A stretch of DNA of 64,000 bases from positions 7,068,001 through 7,132,000 of the forward strand of contig JASJZC010000007.1 in NCBI GenBank assembly GCA_037178855.1, written 5' to 3'. Positions 35,307 to 47,438 of the stretch are shown here, one piece after another (positions within the stretch are counted from its first letter, which is position 1; each line of letters begins with the position of its first letter). Source of the DNA: Oscheius sp. JU75 (taxonomy: Eukaryota > Nematoda > Chromadorea > Rhabditida > Rhabditidae). Position numbers and translations under genes: made by a program. Below the pieces are notes generated by a model. The model did not search any database, was not told the origin of the DNA, and saw only the letters and a list, made by a program, of their open reading frames with translations.

Positions 35307-38300
35307 ATGCAGTCTATGCGTCGATTGTCCCTTCACAGCCACACCAAGATTTCACAGAGGAGGAATCGGTAAGCCGAAACTTCCTGGTTTAGTTCACATC
35401 TGTGCTTTAGATATAAGACTCTTCCACCTCCCCCTCTTTCATCAATTCTCGACAACCAGCTGTTCAACTCAAAGGTACCTTATCATTTGACATCTGTTTT
35501 GCGGGCCGATCACTCACTACAGGAAGTAGATTTAGAACTCGCGCGTGAAACTTTCGAATATAGAATGTAGAAATATGATCACGTTGTGAAATATGTCTGG
35601 AGAACCAGTTCGTCCCAAATCCGATGGAACATGTTAATATTTTCAGGCCGGTGTCGCATATGTCGTCTCTCTGATCGGCTGTATCGCCTACAACTACATA
35701 CATTGTGCTTCGAAAGCTGTTTAGCTCTAAGCCTTTTTTTCTGCCTTCTGTACTCTCCCAGAGTAGCTAGAAGAATTCTTTCTTCGGGTGGTTCTCTTGC
35801 CATTGTATATTTAATGTACACAGGTGTAGTCTTTGTACGGGTTTTTTCACTGCCGTAGATTATATTTGCTTCCTATGGACCGATCTCCGCCGCAGGGCTT
35901 TTACCGCTTTCCTTGTCTCCCTCTGTTCAATGAACATATTACTTTTTGGTGGAAAAGGTATTCGGTTGCGAACAGCTGTGCGCTTATTATAGGACCAAGG
36001 ACCTGCACCAACTGGCCGCAGCTATGCGGCACTTGCTCAGTCATACGTCCTATGTCAGTCGCCTTCTTTCTCGGCACAACCATGCTTTAAATATAGGAGT
36101 CTCCTGTCGAATAATGTTACAATCCTAATGCCGTTCTTAATGGAGTTCGCACGGTCTATTTGCGCGCTCAAAGTGCTTATCTCTTGCTTTTGGACTTCTA
36201 TGCAAATGATTTCTACGCTCTCAGTCCAAAGGACGCGGTGGACATGCTTGTTTCACTTTACAATTGGCGCATTTTGTCGCCTTTTCAAACAACTAGTGTT
36301 TTGGGTCCCCTTTTGCTTGTCTCCCGCGTGTGTATGCGTCTGGAGCCGCACTCCACTATGTGTTGGCCGTTCTTTGTAGGAAACACGGTCACGGTCAACA
36401 GACGTCTCGTGTTTTGCCAGTACTATGCCCATCTCGAATAATCCAGACTCCTCCCTGTCTGACCGTCTGTCTCTCCCTCTCTGTCTTTGGCGAGTTTAGG
36501 GAGTAAGCAAAGTGGATTATAATGTGATTGTCTTCGCGGTGACCCCCACTGCTCTTGTGAGAGAGAGGGCTGTTTGCCAGCGTCCTTTAGACCTGTCCCA
36601 ATGAACTATATCGACCCATTAGACTGTCCAATCACATCCCGCGCTCTCACATATCCAAATACGTTTCACGTTTTTTACAATTCAAAACTTTGAGGTTTTT
36701 ATTTATTCAAGTGAAGCTAATCGCTTTTGTATGTGACTTTCCACACAGCTCTTGAGCTGAACGCGCCACCGGTCTCTGTGTAAACACCGAGAATCCTCTG
36801 TTGCCTTCGGTTTTTTCTCGCTTCCTGCCTCGCTCCTCCAAAAGCCTCACTTGTTTCGCGCTCTTTCCAAATTTTCTTCTAGCTCTTGCACAGACATAAT
36901 GGAAGGCCTTGTCCGTACAAAAACTTGTTTTTCTCAATGTTCATAGTCAACATAACACCTTGTCCATGATCAAATCTTTTGATTTTCTCTGATTTTCACA
37001 CACAATCAAAATTACTGTGAGTTTTTACAACAAAGGACCTTGCACTTTGTTTTCTTTAGTCGCCAACATGTTTCTATCTTTGCTTCTTATAGTGTTGTAA
37101 TTCGGTTTCAAAACCTTGACAGCGTGCCGAGAGTCTGCACAATGCTGACCCTTTCCGTCTGCCATGCGTAACAACGATTCGTCTTGTTCACATGCGACCT
37201 TGTCCTGTTTGCTGACATCATCGGTGGATGGTCGGAAACCTCGATGTTGGGTAAAATATGCTGATCTGAGACCATGTTGCAAAAGTTTTTTTTTAATTTT
37301 TCCTTTCTCAACATTCTGACAGCTGACCACAGCATTCTTCTCCCACTTCCTTATCTTGATTTTTACCAGTTTACTTAGCATGTACAGATACCTTGTTAGA
37401 TCATTGAAGTCTAGTTGTTGTGCACTTCCAAGTTGTAACCTGTCGATAAGGTTTCGCTGCTTTGTTCACATTGACTTATCTGTCTTCTCCCCACTTATCG
37501 ATCGTCTCTTTTAGTATCAAGAAAGGCAACTTTTCAGGACATGTCGCTCATTCCTCTTACGGTGTATGATAACCTGAGACGGGTTTGCTGCTCAGTCTTT
37601 GCAAGCAGCTCTTCATGCGACCACATAGGTCTGAGTCTTCTCATTTTCAAATGACGGACTTTAAGACATTGCCGAAAGATTTATCGAACGTGCGTCACTA
37701 GCAGATGTGATCAGATGGAGACGCGTCTCAAGAACATTTAAGAAAGCTGCAGATCGTCGACTAGCACGCTACACCCAAATCCATGTCAGAGTTCATGATG
37801 GTCTCAAGAATGTCTATGCCAAGAACGAGAAGACCCAAGAGCTTAAGCGATCAGGTTTGTACTGACTGTTTCTGTAGGGTATATTCATGCTTGTTTGTTG
37901 GCGAGTCGGTAGCTATCAGAGTGTTCATATATCAAACAGTACGCATTTCTTTTCGTCGCTCGGACGTCCATAGGTCAAACCGACAAAGCACGCGGGAATT
38001 GAAGACAGGATGAACGTTCTCTGATCAACCAGCTGATATTTCTTTTTTTAGAAGACCTCAACTGGCATCCGTCTGCATGTCTTCTGATGTGTGAAATGAG
38101 TCCGACTGCCGTTGGAATAGCTCTTGACTCGAAACCGTCGTGGAAGGATGTGCGCTCAATGTTGTCCCTATTGGATTTGTTCCGCACCTCCGTGGAACAA
38201 GTCTTCATGGACGGTCCCGTTGTTGAAATGCTGCTGAAGGAAGTGAACAGCAAGAACATCAAAACTCTTCTGTATTACCTCAACCAGAATCGAAAGCTCG

Positions 38301-38747
38301 GTGGCTTAGAATCTACGCTTCATGACTACTCCATTGCCCCGCTATATGATGACAAGAAAGTAAACGGACCTCTCTTTCCCAAATTGAAGCAGTTTACCGT
38401 GACTAGTAATGTAAGCATTAGCCAGAAACAAGTTACATTTCGTCCATTTAGGCACAACAGCTGACGACCCTGTCCCGGTTACTTCACTACGCGGTGGAAG
38501 TCGATTCTATCTACCAAAAACAAGAGATCGATCTTGTTTGCCTTCAGGTAAACATCCAAATGGGGATCAATGATCAATTAGCAAGTTGCAGGTGAAGCTC
38601 GGTGAAAGCTGGTGTCGTTCAAAACATCGCATGTTCCGACATCTCAATTCTTTCAAACAGTGGTCTGATGCCAGTTCTCTAGGAGTCCGATACCTCCAGC
38701 AGTTCCACGGCGGCGAGAAGCGACGAACTAGATTGAGGCGTTCATAA
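35307..38747 (+). CDS. F-box-like protein
   Basis: Proposed exons: 35307-35368, 35411-35474, 37538-37628, 37666-37854, 38052-38410, 38452-38547 and 38592-38747, giving 338 residues. The last five are firm; the first two are inferred. Their ATG sits one base after a ttccag acceptor, their joint (42 bp intron) keeps the frame (MQSMRRLSLHS, then YKTLPPPPLSSILDN), and they reach 37538 in phase across a 2.06 kb intron. Otherwise the start is the ATG at 37541, also just after an acceptor. The segment FIERASLADVIRWRRVSRTF followed by KKAADRRL matches the second half of an F-box, which links substrates to Skp1-Cullin ubiquitin ligases. The C-terminal 200 residues resemble nothing I can name, though nematode F-box proteins often have such family-specific tails. 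Confidence 0.65.
35475..37537. other. Long intron or intergenic stretch within the F-box locus
   Basis: No exon can be supported here. If the first two exons are correct this is a 2,063 bp intron, long for this genome region; otherwise it is the promoter region of a shorter gene beginning at 37541. Confidence 0.45.
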
Positions 38748-39294
38748 CGATTTTTAGAACAGTAGTAGTTATGTAGTTAGGGCTGGAAGAGGTCTGACTC
38801 TTCGCTGTATAGAAACTGTATATTCTCAAATGCAGCAACAATAATCGTGTATTCTATATGGGTAGTAGCCTAGGATAGCTGTTCTTGTTAGTTGAAAGGA
38901 CTCTGTTAATGAATCTCTCATTGCTCAAAACGTTCAACAAGATACACGCAACACTATCACCAAGACAGCCAATGGCGGATAAAAGGGCAAAAACACACAA
39001 CCATCAGTAATCCCTGACCTGGAGGAAAGAACTGAGCTGCTATCGATTGAGCAAGGAGCCGGGTTGTTTGCGACAGAGTCAGAAGAAATCTACACATTGA
39101 CTGGGCGTGGTATTAAAAGATTCTGAAGGCAGCTAGTATAAAAAAAACAGGTTGTTGACTCCTGTTTGTAATACAACTGTGTACTTGTAAGCGAAAGAAC
39201 TTTATTGCATATAGGCACAGAAATATAAGACCCGTACAAAAGAATATCACAGCGGTGACCCAATCCAAAATCTATGCATACTTTCCTATCCTAT
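38748..39294. other. Convergent intergenic spacer
   Basis: Lies between the F-box gene and RAB3GAP1. The tttatt at 39201-39206 is AATAAA on the minus strand and fits the RAB3GAP1 transcript end. Nothing else is seen. Confidence 0.55.
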
Positions 39295-42200
39295 TTAGCC
39301 CTTTTTGACATCGTTTGTGTAGCTGCCACAGATGCGAAATTCGTCTTCAGTGAGACTGGCAGTCATCCGATGTGGGACCGGACGACTTCCGTCGGACGGC
39401 GAGACGGTAACCCAGTGAATTGTGTAGAATCGACTGAAAAATGCTTACACTTAGAGTGTTTGGGAGCTTGAAGTAGCAAAAACGCGTGCAAATAAAGCTT
39501 ACTTGGTAGGCCTCGGGAACACGCGAAAGTTTTGGGCGTCTGTCTTCTCATTGCACATTAGCTTGTGGAGAACGATTCCCATTGGTGAACTGGCTCCTCC
39601 AGCGACAAAAAAGCCGCGAGGAAACAATGCTGCCTCCTCTTTACCGGAATAGGAACGATCCCACATCTCCGTCAAGTAGCAGACCAGTTGGTCCACTTCA
39701 TCTGTGGTTGGCACAGGACCTTCCGACGATGATTTCTAATATTACAGGGTATAAGAAGTGACATAGGGGATCTGTAACCTTGATCCACTCAGAAATCTCT
39801 TCCTGAGCAGCCTTATAAACCATCAAAGCCTTTTCAAGGTAGACAATCCACTTCAGGACTTGGAGATAGTCGTCTCGGTCTCCACTATTGGTTGCCTTGT
39901 TGAGAGCATCTATTACAAGCTCGATCTTCTGTTTGATGACGTCCATCTCAATCAGATTCCCGCTTTCGTAGCACAATTTGATCAGTTCAGCAGCGGCACG
40001 AGTGAAAACAATGGGCAGCATCATGTGTGTGATTTCCAAAACTGTTGAATTCTCCAGTTCAGCGAAAACCTAATCTCAAGCTATGCAAGAAATGAGAGTG
40101 CTAACCTCCTCCATAACCGCTGTATCGTTAAATAGCTTCTCTTGAGCAATTACAGAAGCCGGGCTGACACTATCCCACAGATTTATCCAGTCATTATCCG
40201 GTTGGTCGAATCGAGCAGAGAGAGTCTTTGTCTCTTCTTCGAAGTCTTTAGGGGAGTGCCATCGAACAAAGTCTTCAAACTGTCCTAGGGGGTTTGCAGC
40301 CTTAAATGGTTATTTTAGTAGGGAAAGAACGGGAAAATACCTTGAAAGCCTGCATGTCAGAACGAAGAGGAGCCAAATACATGTTCAACTGAGTAGGATC
40401 TTCCTCAGAAACAGCGCACATCATTTCCAAGTTCTTGATCTCGTTTTCCGTATGAGGTTTGGGGTTTTGGGTGTAGAAGTCATACAGAGGAACTTCCGGC
40501 CTGTTCAACAGGAACATATTCTGATGATGCTCTCGTCGTCCGAGCCCTTTATCTTTGCTATCATTCTGACCAAAAGATTCCTTGAGATTTTCCTTTGACT
40601 TTTTCTTGTCATAACTCTCCGGAAGCTCTTCCGCGTCTTCATAGGCATCATAGAACTCATCCATTCCACCACCAGACATGCTGTCATCCATCAGACAGAA
40701 GAACATGTTCCGGTTGTTGGCACAAAGTTGGAGCATTTCAAAAAGTTGATGTAGACGACACTTTGAGTAGTTTGGCACCTGGATGTCCTCACTAAAGAGC
40801 AAGTTAAAAATTTGAGAAGTCACCGACTTTGTCTTTATTTTTGAGTATTCCGCTCGTGTTTTGTCTACAAAAGCCATGAAAAGTTGGCTGTTTGAGTTCT
40901 TCCAATGCAGTTGGTCAATGGAGAGGCTGTAGAAAGCGGTTGCTAACCGGTCCAGTACCGATCCTGCATCCATTGACTTAGTTCTTGCATATAATGTCTC
41001 AAGTAATTGTTTTTTGAAGAAAACAGAAACCAAACCTTTACATATGCTGGTAATTTTGCTCCAGAAGACTTTTGGGCAGCTCCTATGGCACTCAGCCAGA
41101 TATCCTGTTTCTCCGGATTCATAGGCAGTACATTTTCCGGATCGTAGTCAACATTGGCTGGATTGGTGATCGACGGCGGTTGTCCAAATGAATTGCCTCG
41201 CGTTCCACTATCTGTCGTCTTTGCATCTAGAAGCTGCACAATGAAACAAAGAAAACCAAGTTATTTACACTTTCTATTAGAAGAACTCCTGAGTTCAGAG
41301 ATACGATAGTCAGCGTCTCTATCATTTCCGATATCAAGCAGTGATCGGAGAGTTTTAGCCAGACAACCTTCTTTAGGCTCGAAGTTCATCAAAAACTGCC
41401 AATCGAAGGCGTTTGTTTCTTCCAAATCGCAGTAGTTCTGGAAACAGGCTGTTCCTACTTTGTTCGGTTGTTTTATTCTTTAGCTTGCTTCAAAACCACA
41501 AATGTTTCCATTTCATAACGAAAACCTTGAACTGCATACAACAACTTACATGTCCCTCGTTCAGAACATCTTCCGATTGATTGGGCCACGATGTCAGGAG
41601 AGATATTTTTCGAATGGGACTGTCTTCTGTCCCTATGCACATCATGTCTAGCGTTGGAACAAGCGCATCATCCAAATGGAAAATCCCGTCTTCAGGAAGT
41701 CTGATTCTTTCATACTCGAACATCACAGAAACACGAACATCAGTTTGACTTCGGAACGTTGGTGTGTCCTGGATAGAGTCTATAAAAAGAGTAAAGAAAA
41801 GTACATACGACTTTAGCTTTGAACAGAGACAACAATCCCGAAAGATGTTGATGCTGTCGTTGACCTCTTCGTAATAAAGCCGATTCAAAGGTAGTAAATG
41901 ATTCTTCTCCTATTGAAATTCCAGAATACAACTGTTTCGCCGGATTGTTGTTCAAAATGAAACATGGTAGATAGCTTAGGAAGCAGTTGGAAAGAAGAAA
42001 GTTGACATACATACCACTGAGAAGCTTCTGCTGCTGAAACAAATGCATTCTTCAGGTATAGAATATCATCCTCGGAATGAATAATCCTAGGGGAAGGTAA
42101 TCGTAACGTGAGGAACTTGATTGGACCGAACTGAAAACAACTTTTTCTCAGAAACTGATCCAAATCACACCATGGCAGTAATTGGATGGCCGACATAAAG

Positions 42201-42555
42201 ATCAAGATTCGTGTTTTCGAGATCACATAAAAGCTGACTAGGGTTCAATGGAGTAGCAAGGTTATGTTGCAACGCGGGAAGCTCGTCTTTAGGATAATAG
42301 TAAGATAGAATAATCTCTTCGTCTCCTAGTTTTAAGCGTTTCTCCTTGAAATCATGTACCATTCCGGTTTTGATCAGAGCCTGAGCAAAAACTCTTTAAA
42401 AAAGACGAGTAAAGACCTACCTTGGGGTATTCAACAGGAGGAATTCTCCCGCTAATGCTCCATTCGTTAATAATGGATTCAAGATGGTGAGCTAACTGTT
42501 CTACAGGTGTCACAGCCGTAAAATCATTGATGTTGAGAACGTCGTCATGCTCCAT
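39295..42555 (-). CDS. rbg-1: Rab3 GTPase-activating protein catalytic subunit (RAB3GAP1)
   Basis: Twelve minus-strand exons: 42421-42555, 42171-42380, 42015-42130, 41809-41974, 41550-41768, 41269-41437, 41036-41226, 40341-40997, 40106-40300, 39779-40069, 39503-39735 and 39295-39433, giving 906 residues (human about 980). With RAB3GAP2 the family acts as GAP for Rab3 and as GEF for Rab18, in synaptic vesicle and lipid-droplet traffic. Conserved blocks in order: N-terminal INDFTAV, the LSGLLSLFKAK segment, LLTSWPNQSEDV, the acidic EFYDAYEDAEELPE motif, SDMQAFKAANP then EDFVRWHSP, DNDWINLWDS, the AELIKLCYE helical region, and the C-terminal PHRMTASLTEDEFR. The ATG follows an acceptor (gttcag). 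The junctions at 41227-41268 and 41769-41808 use the second of two possible acceptors to keep frame. Confidence 0.93.
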
Positions 42556-43528
42556 AGCTTGATTTCCTGAACAGATTTTAATTTAATAATTGGAAAGGAG
42601 AATGTTAAGCAGAAGCGAGAATGCATCTGGAACCTATCGATTTTGTTTTCTACTACAAAGAAAGAGTTAAAGAATGCTGCAAACATGTTTACAAACTGAG
42701 AATCAGCTGATTCCGGTGTAAACTTGTTCATTTTCCGTGAGCCACAGAGTGCGTACTTCTGCACCTACAGTTTGCTAACAGAAACAGAAAGATGTTGAAG
42801 TTAGAAAACTAATCTTTTCAAAATTTCGCCTGACATTTTTAATTGCAGATAAATTTGTTAAGCATGCGTAAATAAGAAGAGTATTAAAATTTATATTTAC
42901 CATGAACGTTAATAAAAAAAGATGCTTCAAACGTGGCGTTTTAAAGCTGCGTGTTGGCATCAGCGTGAGCAATAGATTTCTTTCATGACACTGCTCTATT
43001 TTTGGATGGAACAAAGTTGCTAGCAAATGATGATTGCTATCTCGAGGTATACTTTGGTTGTCGGCAAAAACAGCTGGGACCTGCTTATGCTGCGGAGGAA
43101 ATTTTCTGAAGAAAAAGCTTTGACATGGTGAATGGTACGATAGAAGTGTTCAGAGGTCAGAGGCTTGAAAAAAGCAGACAACTCGTCGGGCGGACCCTAG
43201 CAAAAAGAGTTCGGATGAAGAAGAGCAGGAAGAAGTGTGTTGGAACGACATCATGTATTGATACCCACGTACCCCCAAGAGAAAGAAGAGTAAGATGATG
43301 AACATAACGCACCAGACTGACGCCTAATTTAAAGTCCGCATAGGAATTTGTCTTCCACAGATTCAAGTTTACGCACAAATTTTCACTGAAGAATAGTGTG
43401 ATTTCCCATTTAACTTTCATTTATCAGTTTCTCACCATTAATTCAATAAATTCCGATTAACAAGTATTCTTGTTTCAGCAAACAAAACAAGAATAACAGA
43501 AATTTTATTAACGATCGCATCCTTCTCC
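42556..43528. other. Spacer upstream of RAB3GAP1
   Basis: No gene supported. Near 43505-43511 the minus strand reads AATAAAA, the polyadenylation signal of the small peptide gene. A 10 bp inverted repeat (ATTCTTGTTT at 43466-43475 and its complement at 43485-43494) lies just past it. Confidence 0.5.
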
Positions 43529-43740
43529 TCAGCTTCTGCAGAGCTTGCAGTTGCAGTATTCGCATACGGAGTCCTCAGCTATAAAGGAATGACAATAAAC
43601 AGCGACAGAAAGTAACTCACCCTTCTTCGAGTTAAGTTCAGAGTGAGCGAAAAGTGCAATAAGAGTGCTCAGAAGTAGTAAGCAGTAGGAGTGTGAGTTT
43701 TTTTTGTGAACGAGCTAAGATTTACAGGTACAGTTCTGTA
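43529..43740 (-). CDS. Small secreted Cys-rich peptide (partial model)
   Basis: The last exon, 43529-43578, and the exon before it, ending at 43621, join in phase over a 42 bp intron. Together they encode a hydrophobic signal-like stretch (YCLLLLSTLIALFAHS), a short basic spacer, and the C-terminus SVCEYCNCKLCRS. A polyadenylation signal lies about 20 bases after the stop, a good sign of a real transcript end. The upstream limit is unclear: the frame is open back to an acceptor (atcttag) near 43728 but no ATG was found in it, so a short first exon is probably missing. Four closely spaced cysteines suggest a secreted, disulfide-bonded peptide; the function is unknown. Confidence 0.5.
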
Positions 43741-44221
43741 TCAGATGTTTTTGTTTGTACCCCACCCTCACAAGGCAGACTCTGAAGGGTGGGTTATAAT
43801 CCTCCTCATTTTCATACTGCTAACTGGGTATTGGAGCTCAGTGCGTTGGGCTTTTCGGGCATCCTCGCAGAAAGACGAATGAGGATCAGAGGAAGAAGAA
43901 GAAGCAAGTGGTTGAGCATTTCTAGCTTTGGAACTCAGATTAAATTGAGTCGACCAGACGGTCCACTTTTGTATTCTGCTTAGCTTTCAAAGTCCGCAGA
44001 TTCCACTTTCAATCACTGACCAGACTTCAAGATAAAATGATGGCACAAGAGTTAAAGAGATAGGTTCGAAGCAGGTAGCAAGATTACGCTAGGCTTTGTC
44101 AGTTTTGACATAATTCAAAGCGCACAGACGGTCACAGAAACTAATCTAAGGTACCAGATGATGTAAATTGTCACGACATGCTGGGGCTAGCTTTAAAAAA
44201 TTTACTTTCCATACACGCATA
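43741..44221. other. Short spacer
   Basis: Between the small peptide gene and the end of the calcium-sensor gene. A 64-codon open frame on the plus strand (43789-43983) has no support. Confidence 0.5.
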
Positions 44222-45105
44222 TCACCACTTTGTTTTTAGTATGTCCAACTGGTCGATGATATGCTGGTCTTCTGTGCAGCCTTGTAAAAACTCTTCTCTT
44301 GTAATTTTTCCATCCTTGTTTCTATCCATTTTCTACATTTATAAAAGTAAAAAGCTGCAGGGCAGATACCTGAAACTGGTGACGGATATGGCGACGAAGA
44401 GCTATCGGGAAGAGTTTGTCTTTGTAGTAATGGTAGCCAACCATGGAATACATTGCCCTTAACAGCATGTTATGTAAACATTGATTCTACCTGCAAACTT
44501 GAAAGTAATCCTCTTCAACAATGTAGCCTTTTCGCTTAGCATCATACAGATCAAACAACCAATCCAGGCGTTGTTCCAGGGTGCCTTTTGTGAACATTGA
44601 CAAAATACTGACAAATTCCTAAAAATGGAATTATTGTGATTCAAGGATAACATACAGAGAAGCTAATACGTCCATTGCCATCGTCGTCGAACGTATTGAA
44701 AACTAGTTCAGCATACTCTGTGGCATCTAAAACTCAGATCATTAGAAATCTGGAAAAACCACCTGAGCTTCGGCAAATGTTGAAGAAACTTCTGAAGATT
44801 TGAATAAACTGCTCGCGAGTCACATATCCGCTTGGGCAATTCTGAAAATTTCGTACAGCAGAGAAAGAAGAAAAACAAACTTGTTTAAAGCCTTGATAAA
44901 GATATTTTAACTCTTTTTCTGAGAAGTGCGTCTGGTCTTTCAACATATGCAGGCTTTCCGGCTTATAGCGAAGTTTCTGGTCGTCCATTTCCTTCTGTAG
45001 AGCGCATTCAACATTTTCTGTTACAAAAAGGTTAAAATAAACAGCAGACTTACGGCCAAATACAGACATTCTCCTACGGACACCTTTGGAGTTGAAAGAG
45101 CCCAT
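44222..45105 (-). CDS. KChIP/neuronal calcium sensor-like EF-hand protein
   Basis: Seven minus-strand exons: 45054-45105, 44881-45017, 44763-44841, 44656-44726, 44491-44618, 44370-44457 and 44222-44332, giving 221 residues. The N-terminus MGSFNSKG fits the N-myristoylation rule (Gly2, Ser6). A 45-residue leader is followed by the conserved KYLYQGFKQNCPSG (first, inactive EF-hand), EF2 with loop DDDGNGRISFSE, EF3 DAKRKGYIVEED (ends in Asp, weak), and EF4 DRNKDGKITREE. The RYKPESLHMLKDQTHF block and the overall length match Kv-channel-interacting proteins and worm ncs-4/5/7-type sensors. These bind Ca2+ and modulate Kv4 channels at the membrane. The likely ligand-competent loops are EF2 and EF4. 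Confidence 0.88.
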
Positions 45106-45744
45106 GGCAAGTGACGGACTGACGAAATACGACACCGCTCGGACAGGCTCTAGATTACATTCTCGAAGAAATTATCACCGATTGATTATTGGCAACATTA
45201 TAAAAGAAGTATAAAAACCTTTCTCTTACCTTGTGGAACGTTCCAAAACGGTACAATTATGGAGGATAAACTTGTATACAATAAGGGTGAGTGGTCGTTT
45301 CTATTTTGAAATCACTACAATTCTGAATTCCAGCCGCCAAGAAGTCGTGTAAATGTTAAAGACTGAGGACGTTTACTCACTGGGGTATAAGCAATTTGTT
45401 TTCTGTTCTCTGGTTCATTGTTATCGGTACAATCGGTTAGTCAGTGCCTCCACTCTGGGAATGGTTCTGTTGACGGTAGATGTTGTTAAAGGACCATGAT
45501 CCGAGCTGCTAGTTGAGCAACACTTTTCTTCTACGTTCTTTCGAAAACACCACGTTTGAAGCACCTTTTTTTATTAACTCAAAAAATTCAAGTTCATGGT
45601 AAATACAGAGATACTCTTAAAAGCCTGTGGTAGGAATTTGTAGATGGAAACCGTATGTATTATGCTGGGTTCACTGGGGTGTAAGTGATTGGTCATCAGA
45701 GGTAAATAATAATCTTGCTTAGTTAACCTGACAGGATAATGCAA
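45106..45744. other. Spacer with a diverged 20 bp direct repeat
   Basis: Holds TCACTGGGGTATAAGCAATT at 45377-45396 and a related copy with three changes at 45671-45690. No gene is seen. It separates the calcium-sensor gene from the end of the tetraspanin gene. Confidence 0.5.
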
Positions 45745-47179
45745 TCAAAGCTTTGGGTCATCGGGGACGCTATCTTCATTCTCGTTCTCCGTCCAGTTAG
45801 CATCGCCTACCCTGTCAAGCGGAGTCAGTTGAAGTTCGAGACGTTCCCTTTCGTTGATGGCAATAAGCCGGTTTCGACGGTCCTGTTCTCTGAAGATACT
45901 TGGTCTAGGGAATAAAAATGGCTTCTACCTGCTGGTACGAGACTTTCTATCCAAGGAGCGCATTTCCATGTAGACGAAGATGGCGGCTGGAAGGACAAGG
46001 AACTGAAATCAAATTCAAAAACAGTTTTCTGACCAGTTACCTCGACGACAATGAGAGCGACAGAAAGAAAATTCACGACTCGAATGTGATGGAAGAGCCA
46101 GTTGACGAACACAATGTAGCAACCCTCAAAAGTCAAATATAAAGAATAGCCAGCTACTTACCCTGTCGTAGATGTGAAGATCTTCCTTCTTGAGCCGACC
46201 ACAATTTTCCATTGCATCACGAGAAGTAAAGTAGTCCCTGTCACAACATGAATCAATCACGAATTCGTTCTTAGGATGGTAAATGGAGAAATACCAATCA
46301 GAAGGTCCGTCGACCCCGCAACATTTGAGCTGAAATCGTTCGGTTAGCAAATGTTTTGCGTCGTTAGAAATGCCACAACAGCTTTAGTCTGGCATCTTGT
46401 GAATTACTATCATCGAAACATTCAAAAAAGTTAACGCTTTCTTTCAGAGGAATCTAATTGAAGATTTTACTCTCGGATACCAATGACTTGTGTCAGTTTT
46501 GCATTCCTGTATCTGAAAAACAACTTTAAATGATTAGTAGTAGTCTCAAAAATAATAAATAGTAATAGATTTACAGTTTGTTGAAGTTGTCCCCAAGAAT
46601 AGCTCAGCTCCATTTTTCTTCCTGTAGAAGTCAATACATAGCTGTTGTTCACGTTCCTCAGCAAGTCGTTACGTACATACTCTGATGCCCCTTCCTAAAA
46701 AGACTAGCATTTCAAAATGAATCAAGCTACCCACCTTATGGACCAGACCAACAATTCCTGTGATGGCTTGAAGAGCTCCAAGAAGGGTTACAAAGGCGAC
46801 AAACTGGAGAAATGAGAGTTGTAAGCCAAAATACTTACTGTTAACAGGAGAATTGGATTTCTTAGCCAGATACCGATGATGCCTACAATTGAAATTATGC
46901 TGATTGTAGCTCCAGTGAAACAGCAGAGACCAGCTGCCGAAAATGCTGAAAAGGAACATAAAAATGCGTTGAGCATGAACTAATACCTGAATATGATGTT
47001 GGAGTAAGTTCAATGAACGTGTTTCTATCTACATACAACCATATTCCTATTCCAATTGATGCTAGACCAGACGCCTTAGTTTCAATAAAAATACGTCAAA
47101 ACTACGGACTTACCAGAAAAATAATGTCGAACAGGAAGAAAGCCTTGACGCGTTGCTCATAATCGAAGTTGAACTTCAT
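45745..47179 (-). CDS. Tetraspanin
   Basis: Ten minus-strand exons: 47114-47179, 46987-47074, 46839-46945, 46735-46803, 46575-46694, 46471-46512, 46162-46329, 46041-46124, 45929-46002 and 45745-45898, giving 323 residues. Four transmembrane helices are plain: [57 protein letters not shown], and [20 protein letters not shown]. The large outer loop between helices 3 and 4 has the signature CCG ([11 protein letters not shown]), then SCC and NCG, plus one earlier Cys (QECK). The C-terminal tail is acidic. Tetraspanins organise membrane microdomains and partner proteins; the specific partner is unknown. The ATG at 47179 is used because an upstream ATG opens only a three-codon frame. Confidence 0.9.
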
Positions 47180-47395
47180 CTTTCCATTACTTTCCTGCAA
47201 ACATGAATTGTCGTTAGCGTAAAGTAGAAAAGATTTATCCCTAGAAGGAAAATTTAAAGTTGAAATTACTGCCGGCGGATGCGCGGCGGTTGCGCAGCGT
47301 GTTTGCACCTAAAGGCACCTAACCGTGCTCCGTGCCAACAAAGGTCATAGAAAGAGAAAAGTTTCTTCGATGGAGATGAATGACGTTTACGATGG

Positions 47396-47438
47396 GTCAC
47401 ATGCTAACAGTTTCAAGAAGAGACTGTTAGCATGTGAC
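47396..47438. repeat. Perfect 16 bp inverted repeat with 11-base loop
   Basis: GTCACATGCTAACAGT at 47396-47411 is the exact complement of 47423-47438, separated by TTCAAGAAGAG. A transcript in either direction would fold into a 16 bp stem. It lies about 220 bp upstream of the tetraspanin start codon. Confidence 0.9.
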
